From positions 744,001-808,000 of the forward strand of contig JAFEKR010000001.1 in assembly GCA_019022495.1 (NCBI GenBank): a DNA stretch of 64,000 nucleotides, given 5' to 3'. The notes beneath the pieces are model-generated. The model had not been told where the DNA came from, ran no database searches, and worked only from the letters and a program-made list of their open reading frames with translations. This DNA is from Epichloe hybrida (taxonomy: Eukaryota > Ascomycota > Sordariomycetes > Hypocreales > Clavicipitaceae). Positions 57,101 to 64,000 of the stretch are shown here, piece by piece; the stretch's first letter is position 1, and each line of letters opens with the position of its first letter. Made by a program: the position numbers and the translations under genes.

Positions 57101-57876
57101 TTTACAGGTAGAATATAGTGCTTAGTTACCGCTTAGTTATAATAAGATAGTAGAAGGTTATCTAAAACCTACTAGTAAAAGTTAAACTATAGTCTATAAT
57201 AATACCCTCTAGAGCACTATAATCCCTAGAAATACATTCTAAGAATATAGTAGCTAACTTATTACTAGTTATACGTGTTAAAATAAGGATATAAATACTA
57301 TATTTTGTAAAATAGTCTATAATAACTAAGATTATATTATAGGTCTAGTTTATGTCTTTTATAGGTAGTAGCCCTATAATAAAGTTGATTAATAATTCTT
57401 AAAAAGGCTAATTAGGCACTAGTATTATAGCTAGCTTACTATAAGGTTTATAGTGCCTTAGCTTTAAAGTCTAGTAGCTTATATAAGTTTATATATATAA
57501 CTTAGTATCTTTCTTTATTATTAGCTAGTAATACTAACTTATAATCTAATAGAGGGTCCTACTAACTCCCTAGTAGCTTACTACTAGGTTATTATAAGTA
57601 AGTAGTATAACTTCCTTTCTTATACTAACTAGAATAAAAACTCTATTCTTAAATATTAATAGCTTAGAGGGCCTAATAGACTATATTTATAATGCTTCTA
57701 GGTTACTACTCTTTAGTAGCTTCCTCTAACCTATAGTAAAGTTATTACCTTACTATACTTAAAATAACGTAACTTAAATTAGATTCTCTAATTCTATGTA
57801 TATAGGATAAGCATTATATATAAACTTAGAAGAGGTTTGCTAAACAACCTATATTCTCGCTATAATACTACTATAA
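57101..57876 (-). mobile_element. gypsy-4: Ty3/gypsy integrase fragment
   Basis: Minus-strand homologue of gypsy-3 at about 36250-37045, covering the integrase zinc-binding part and core. It continues leftward through 55053-55090. It was interrupted first by copia-3 (CTTAG) and later by A4, and at the right by gypsy-5 (TSD TATAA at 57872-57876). It keeps some bases lost in gypsy-3 (for example CGCTATAATACTACTATAA), and stops are frequent. The remainder probably lies beyond the window. Confidence 0.85.
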
Positions 57877-58143
57877 TGTTAGGAGCACGGAGGCTAGGGA
57901 GTCGCAGATAGGACAGTTACATAATAAAGCCCTTAGAAAAGCCTTAGCTTACGTAAATAACTAAGTAACTACTAGATAGCTATATATATATAGTAGGGTA
58001 TTTAGATAAGGACTACCTATAAGAGATATAAGAGTTTAGAGTTTAAGACCTTTATATACTTACCCCTAAGTAATAGGTCTCTAGCTATAACTAAGAACCT
58101 TAGCCTTTACTTTATTTATATCTCTCTTACTATAGTTATAATA
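57877..58143 (+). repeat. gypsy-5 5' LTR
   Basis: 267 bp, starting TGTTAGGAGCACGG and ending AGTTATAATA; the same LTR as in gypsy-3 and the solo copy. TG at the start is still unmutated. Confidence 0.93.
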
Positions 58144-61100
58144 AGTTAAACTCTTAAACCCTTTTAGGAAAATAAACTATTAGCTAGATTTAAATATAAA
58201 GAAGCTATAGGATATTTACTTAGAATATACTTATATTACCTAGTAAGAAAGCCCTAAACTTATAATACCTAAGTAATAACCTAAATACTTTAACTATAGA
58301 ATATAATAAGGTATAGTAAACACTACCTAACTAATATAGTAACCCTAGATCTAGAAATAATAATAATCTAGACTAGCTATAAAGGTAATATAAGGTTATA
58401 TAAGCCTAGCTATATAATACTTATATAAGATAAGAGATTTTAAAAATAAAAGTATAGCTTAAAGAAATAAAAGCAAACTTATAATTACCCCTTAGATAAA
58501 TATACTAATAAATCCTATATTCCCTACTAAGTTTATAATAAGTATGTACTTATAAAGCTTTATTAAAATATAGTATAAGGTACATATATATAAAGGAGAT
58601 ACTTATAAGAATCTATAGGTATACTTATAAGATTTAAATATACTATTTTAGTTAAACCTAAGAACCTTCTAGGATAATAGGATAAAGGTAGTATATACTA
58701 GTAGTTACCTAGCTAATAATATAAAGTAATAATATAAAGTAATAATAGATATATTATATAATAGTAAATAGGATAGTTAACTATATATCTTACACCTAGG
58801 ATAGATTTATGTCTTAGCTAAATACTAGTATAATAGATAAAGATATAAGGTACTTAGAAGCTACTAGAATACTACTAAACCTTAGGTAAAAGTATAATTA
58901 ATCTTTCTAATCTTTTCTAAGACTTTAAATAAAGGTAAAAGCTAAATTACTTAACTAAATTCCCTTATATTTAAAGATAGTAATATTCCTAAATAGCTTA
59001 AATAATACTATAAGGTAGTATATAGTTAGCTAGGAGTTCCCTATATCTTAGAGCTATCTATAAGGCTAAGGTAAAAAAGCTAAAGTTATAATAATATTTA
59101 TAATAAAGAGTTATAATAGAAGCTATAATAAAAAGGGTAAAAATAATGAGAGATAATACTCTAGCTTACTTATAAATAACTTATAGTAAGGTTCCTAGTA
59201 ATAAGATATAAGCTAAAGGCTATTTAAATACTATAAATATAGTAGCCTTAAATATAGTATAAATAGATATAAAGTAGTAAACTACTTAATTTATAAGAGT
59301 AATAAGTATATTACTAAGAAGTATAAAGATAGTAGTAATAAATCTTTAGACTTAAATAAAATTTTAATTAGTTTAGTATAAGCCTAGGATAATAGTCTTA
59401 CTATAAAGAAACCTATAGATAAAAGAATAAGAATATAAGTATCCCTATAGTAAAATAACTACTAGTTAGTAATACTAGCGCTATTAAATATAGGTATAAA
59501 GTATTTAATAATTTACCCTAAATTATTATTAAAATAGGATTAGAAGAATATAAAGAAAGTAAGAATAATACTAGAAAATATAAGTAAGGATAAGATCTTA
59601 TATTAAGGAATCTTATATAGACTAGTTAAGGTAAAGGATAGTATAGGCTATATAAGGATTTACTAAGTTAGCTACTATATTACTAATATTAAAGAAGGAA
59701 TACCCTAGGAATAAACTAGACCCTAGAGTATAAACCTATAGTAATAAATAAGAAGTAAGGTTTTTAAAGGTTTTTAATAACTAAAGAATATATTATATTT
59801 ACTTTAAGTAAGTAATAACTATATAAGGTAGTAAAGTAATTCTTTATTATACTATTACTAGTATTACTAAAAGTTAAAGTAGTTAAGCCTAGAATAAAAA
59901 AGAGAGATACTAATAAAGTCTTACTAATAGGAGATATAATAAGTAGTAACCTAACTTATAATATAGTTATAATAATAGTAATAGGTAATATCTAGCCCCT
60001 AAAGAAAAAGAAACTAAGAAGTATAATAGTACTTTAGGTAGTATTTTATAAGAAGCTAGTAGTATTTATATAAGAAATAGATAGTAATATACCTTAATAG
60101 TAAATCCTAAAGAAGTATATAGAATTTATAGATATGTTTTTAAAACATTTAGCTAGTAAGCTCCTAGAACTTAGGGGTTATACTTATATAATTAAATTAG
60201 AAAAGAGGAAATAGCTACTATAAGGACTTATATATAACTTAGTAAAAAAAGAGCTTAAGGTACTTAAGGAATACCTTATAAGTATATAGAAGAAAGAATA
60301 GATTAGAAGATTAATAAGCCTAGCTAGAGCTCTAATTTTATTTATCCTAAAAAAGTTAGGGAAATTAAGGCTTTATATAAATTATAAGGGTCTTAATAGG
60401 ATTACTATTAAAAATAAGGCCCCCTTACTATTAATCTCTAAAATTCTTAATTAACTAGTAAGTATAAAGGTTTTTATATTATTAAATCTCTAAAAGACAT
60501 ACTACTAGCTATATATCTATAAGGGTAATAAGTAAAAGATAGCGTTCTATTACTACTATAGGCACTTTAAGTACCTTATAATACTATTTATATTAGTAAA
60601 TACGCTAGCTACTTTTTAGGAATATATTAATAATACTCTTAAGGGACTTATAAATAAATTTTATATTATTTACCTTAATAATATCCTAATATATAGTAAT
60701 AACCCTATAAGACATATAGAGTATATTAAAAGGATACTAGAGTGACTTTAGGATGTAAATCTTTATATTAACCTTAAGAAGTACTAATTTTTAGTATTAT
60801 AAGTAAAATTCCTAGGGTTTATTATATCTAAAAAAGGTATTAAGATAAAACTATTAAGGGTTAAAGCTATTGTAACCTAGCTAATACCCTATAGTGTGTT
60901 TAATATTTAATTATTCCTTAGGTTTATAGGGTTTTACTAATACTTTATAAAATAGTATAGTAAGGTAGTAGTCCTACTAATAAACTATCTAAAGGGTGTT
61001 TAACTAGTGAAGTTTAAGCTAAAGCCTAGTAAACTTATAGTGTTTAGAGAACTTTAAAAGAAGTTTTAGGAGGCACTAATCTTAGTATAGTTTAACTTAC

Positions 61101-62956
61101 TTTATTTACTAAGAGTAAAGATAGATATATCTAGTTATATAATTAGAGCTATACTTATAATATTAGTACTAGGTAGCTAGTACCTAGTAGCGTATTTTTT
61201 AAGGAAGATAACTAATATTAAACTTCACTACTTAACCCTAGACACTAAGTTATTAGCAATCTAAGAGGTATTTTAAGCCTAGAGATATTACCTTATGTAT
61301 TTAACTTATTAAATTACGGTTATTATAGACTATCTAAACTATAAGTACCTAGCTATAAAGCTAAAGCTAACTAGTAAGTAAGTGTCACGACTATGGTGGG
61401 AGAGATATAAACGGAGTGAAGGCTAAGGTTCTTAGTTATAGCTAGAGAGCTACTACTTAGGGGTAAGTACATAAAGGTCTTAAACTCTAACCTCCTATAT
61501 CTCTTATAAGTAGTTCTTATCTAAATACCTTACTATATACACGTAGCTATCTAGCAGCTACTTAGTTATTTACGTAAGCTAAGGCTTATCTAAGGGCTCC
61601 ATTATGTGACTGTCCTATCCGCGACTCCCTAGCCTCCGTGCTCCTGACAGTAAGGAATAGTATTAGATAAGCTCTGTCTGTTTAATTTTAGGATTAAATA
61701 TTATACAAGTATGTTAAATCCTACTAATACCTTATTAAGAAAAGTAAATTATATTAGTAAGGAGCGTAGGGTAAAGGCTATATCCTTATAGCTACCTAAC
61801 TTCTTAGCTAAGTTTTTAAATACTAAGTAGTAAGAGCGCTATATATATAATAGTGTAGTTATAGGCCCTAAGGTTATATTACTTAGTGTAATTAATAGTT
61901 TATTATTAGAATACTATAAGGGCTATTTAAGCCTCTAGGGTTTTAAGAAAATATAACTTAATTATATTTCTAAGGAACCTAATAGTCTTATAAAGCCTAT
62001 AAGTAATACGCTAACTAGGTTTGCTAAGTATAAGTAGTAAGGTTATGCCTTATCTATATTTTCTAATATTTCTATAAGTCTAGTAAGCCTATAGGTTAGG
62101 AGTCTAGCTAGGTTAGTAGTTAGTAAGTAGCATAGGCGCCCCCTTAAAACACTACTTAGCTATAATTTATCTATAAGTCTAAAAGCATACTATAAGCTAG
62201 TTACTTATAGTAGTATTATAGTAAGAATATAGGTAATTTAGTAAACCTCTTCTAAGTTTATATATAATACTTATCCTATATATATAGAATTAGAGACTTT
62301 AATTTAAGTTATATTATTTTAAGTATAGTAAGGTAATAACTTTACTATAGGTTAGAGGAAGCTACTTAAGAGTAATAACCTAGAAGTATTATAAATATAG
62401 TTTATTAGGCCCTCTAAGCTATTAATATTTAAGAATAAAGTTTTTATTCTAGTTAGTATAAGAAAGGAAGTTATACTACTTACTTATAATAACCTAGTAG
62501 TAAGCTACTAGGGAGTTAGTAGGACTCTCTATTAGATTATAAGTTAGTATTACTAGCTAATAATAAAGAAAAATACTAAGTTATATATATAAACTTATGT
62601 AAGCTACTAGACTTTAAAGCTAAGGCACTATAAACCTTATAGTAAGCTAGCTATACTACTAGTACTTAATTAGGCTTTTTAAGAATTATTAATAGACTTT
62701 ATTATAGGGCTACTACCTATAAAAGACATAAACTAGACCTATAATATAATCTTAGTTATTATAGACTATTTTACAAAATATAGTATTTATATCCCTGTTT
62801 TAACGTATATAACTAGTAATAGATTAGCTACTATATTCTTAGAATATGTTTTTAGGGATTATAGTGCTATAGAAGGTATTATTATAGACTATAGTTTAAC
62901 CTTTACTAGTAGGTTTTAGATAACCTTTTACTATCTTATTATAACTAAGTAATGAC
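58144..62956 (+). pseudogene. gypsy-5 gag-pol remnant
   Basis: Gag is followed by a knuckle remnant Y-x2-Y-x4-Y-x4-Y at 59229-59270. The protease and linker are at about 59400-60100. RT carries YLNNILIYS, beginning at 60671-60685 (usual YLDD). RNase H is near 61080-61380, interrupted by the solo LTR. The integrase zinc-binding and core parts run from about 62100 to 62956. The stops match gypsy-3 at many but not all sites, so the two copies were mutated largely independently. Confidence 0.87.
61383..61649 (-). repeat. solo gypsy LTR, nearly free of RIP
   Basis: 267 bp in minus orientation: on the plus strand it starts TGTCACGACTATGGTGG and ends GTGCTCCTGACA. The 5-bp TSD GTAAG at 61378-61382 and 61650-61654 is perfect. 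It is the same LTR as in gypsy-3 and gypsy-5 but retains CpA, TpG and CpG sites those have lost (CACGACTATGGTGGGAGAG, GCGACTCCCTAGCCTCCGTG). It inserted into an already existing gypsy-5, then lost its body by LTR-LTR recombination. Confidence 0.95.
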
Positions 62957-63110
62957 TAGAGCATCACATTACATTACATTACATTGTGTAATGTTTGTAA
63001 TGTAATGTAATTATTACACATTACATTACATTACACATTACATTACATTACATTACACCCCCCTTTCACACATTACATTACATTACATGTAATTATTTGT
63101 AATTATTTTT
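62957..63110. repeat. C2 left terminal repeat, ACATT pentamers
   Basis: Same order as 18060-18375: pentamers, TGTAATGTTTGTAATG inversion, two or three 15-20-bp sub-units, CACCCCCCTTTCACA spacer, and a last run ending ATGTAATTATTTGTAATT. Confidence 0.88.
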
Positions 63111-63164
63111 GATTTTTTAATATTAAGGTTTATTCCTTTATTATAAGATATATATAGTTTATAA

Positions 63165-63360
63165 AATACTTTATAATACTTTATAATAGCTTATAATAGC
63201 TTATAATAGCTAATAATAGCTTATAATAGCTTATAATAACTTATACTAACTTATAATAATTTAAAATAGCTTATAATAGCTTATAATAGCTTATAATAGC
63301 TTATAATAGCTTATAATAGCTTATAATAGCTTATAATAGCTTATAATAGCTTATATATAT
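63165..63360. repeat. AATAGCTTAT decamer array in C2 (inverse of AAGCTATTAT)
   Basis: About 18 copies with a few variants (TAATAATAGC, AATAACTTATACTAACTTAT). It lies just inside the TIR, at the same place relative to the end as in D and A elements. Confidence 0.92.
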
Positions 63361-63414
63361 AATATATATTACTTATATAACTTAAAATATTATTAGTATT
63401 AAGGTTTAATTAAA

Positions 63415-63780
63415 TTTAAATAGTAAATAAATAACTTATATATAAATATAAGTAAGTATAAGAAAATTACTATTAAAAAGTTATATTTAGTATTATTTAG
63501 TTTTTAAAATTATTAATAAAATAAAATACTTTTCTTTTTTATGTTTTTTTAAAATAAAAATAATAGTAAAAATAATAGTAAAAATAATAGTAAAAAAATA
63601 AATAGTAAAAATAACTTATATAAAAATAAAAAGTAAGTATAAGGAAATTACTATAAGAAAAGCTATACTTTTTAAGTAATTAGTATTTTAAGGTTTTTAA
63701 AAATATTTATAAAATAAAATACTTTTCTTTTTTATGTTTTTTTAAAATAAAAATAATAGTAAAAATAATAGTAAAAATAA
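63415..63780. repeat. C2 internal tandem duplication of about 190 bp
   Basis: The block AATAACTTATATA...AAATAAAATACTTTTCTTTTTTATGTTTT...AATAGT occurs at about 63427-63590 and again at about 63604-63770, with scattered differences. The unit is the inverse of D 13930-14060. Confidence 0.75.
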
Positions 63781-64000
63781 TAGTAAAAATAATAGTAAAA
63801 ATAATAGTAATAATAATAGTAATAATAATAGTAATAATAGTAATAATAGTAATAATAGTAATAATAGTAATAATAGTAATAATAGTAATAATAGTAATAA
63901 TAGTAATAATAGTAATAATAGTAATAATAGTAATAATAGTAATAATAGTAATAATAGTAATAATAGTAATAATAGTAATAATAGTAATAATAGTAATAAT
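63550..64000. repeat. AATAGTAAA / AATAGTAAT microsatellite in C2
   Basis: Nonamer repeats AATAGTAAA then AATAGTAAT, reaching the window edge without a break from about 63740. The inverse of the element D microsatellite at 13815-13935, but several times longer. Confidence 0.9.

Larger units (their letters stand above)
57877..62956 (+). mobile_element. gypsy-5: Ty3/gypsy element, 5' part, cut by C2
   Basis: The 5' LTR 57877-58143 is followed by leader, gag, protease, RT, RNase H and integrase in the order and spacing of gypsy-3. It carries the solo LTR at 61383-61649. At 62957 the integrase core is interrupted by C2, at the point matching gypsy-3 about 36998. Chromodomain, tail and 3' LTR are not in the window. 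TATAA at 57872-57876 would be its left TSD. Confidence 0.9.
62957..64000. mobile_element. TIR element C2 (TGTAA flavour), left part
   Basis: It begins TAGAGCATCACATTAC (C-to-T in the terminal CAGAGC) and shares the C1 left end nearly base for base, with fewer array sub-units. Inside the TIR come an AATAGCTTAT decamer array, the block AAAATACTTTTCTTTTTTATG and an AATAGTA microsatellite. This is the D right-end order, inverted, so C2 has C-type ends on a D/A-type interior. The 8 bp before it are GTAATGAC; the right end is outside the window. No coding capacity seen. Confidence 0.82.

Overview
The window looks like a nested transposon graveyard from a filamentous ascomycete (Pezizomycotina); I see no host gene in it. 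Nearly all of the sequence is extremely TA-rich and almost free of CpA/TpG. The recognisable retrotransposon frames are broken mainly by TAG and TAA codons where families keep Trp (TGG) or Gln (CAA/CAG). That is the signature of repeat-induced point mutation (RIP). The species cannot be named from this sequence. The longest open frames are a protease remnant and a protease-RT linker inside dead elements, or chance frames through pentamer repeats and LTRs.

Layout. 1-3584: right part of a Ty1/copia element on the minus strand (copia-0). 3585-6211: gypsy integrase fragment on the minus strand (gypsy-1), split by a 634-bp TRIM-like element (4198-4831). 6212-14519: a 2-kb terminal-inverted-repeat (TIR) element (element D) split by a complete copia (copia-1, 7501-13793). 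14520-31020: a second gypsy (gypsy-2, minus), split by TIR element A' (16085-26674), which is itself split by copia-2 (17300-26359), which in turn holds TIR element C1 (18060-20320). 31021-45101: a 5'-truncated copia on the plus strand (copia-3), split by a complete chromodomain gypsy (gypsy-3, 32171-39985) and by TIR elements A1 and B1. 45102-57100: three further tandem copies of the copia-3 3' part, B and A, ending at A4. 57101-57876: gypsy-4 (minus), the target into which copia-3 inserted. 57877-62956: gypsy-5 (plus), carrying a nearly unmutated solo LTR. 62957-64000: start of a further TIR element (C2) that runs off the window.

Most boundaries are supported by target-site duplications (TSDs) read directly: copia-1 ATTTT/ATTTC, copia-2 CTTTA, gypsy-3 TATAG, solo LTR GTAAG, TRIM CTTAA, A4 TTTACAGG, C1 GTTACGCG, A' ATTATAGG, A1 CCTATGGG.

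The most novel content is the TIR family. Its members begin CAGAGC, make 8-bp TSDs (hAT-like) and code for nothing visible. Their ends are built from pentamer arrays that come in three flavours differing in one base (TGTAT, TGTAG, TGTAA). Parts of the interior are shared between flavours: a GTGGGG block near one end, tandem units carrying a GTGGGTC double motif, and a decamer array near the other end. These elements appear to have driven unequal crossing-over (A2 carries the left flank of A4 and the right flank of A1). One site (B1/A1) carries a palindrome that looks like a hairpin-type excision footprint.
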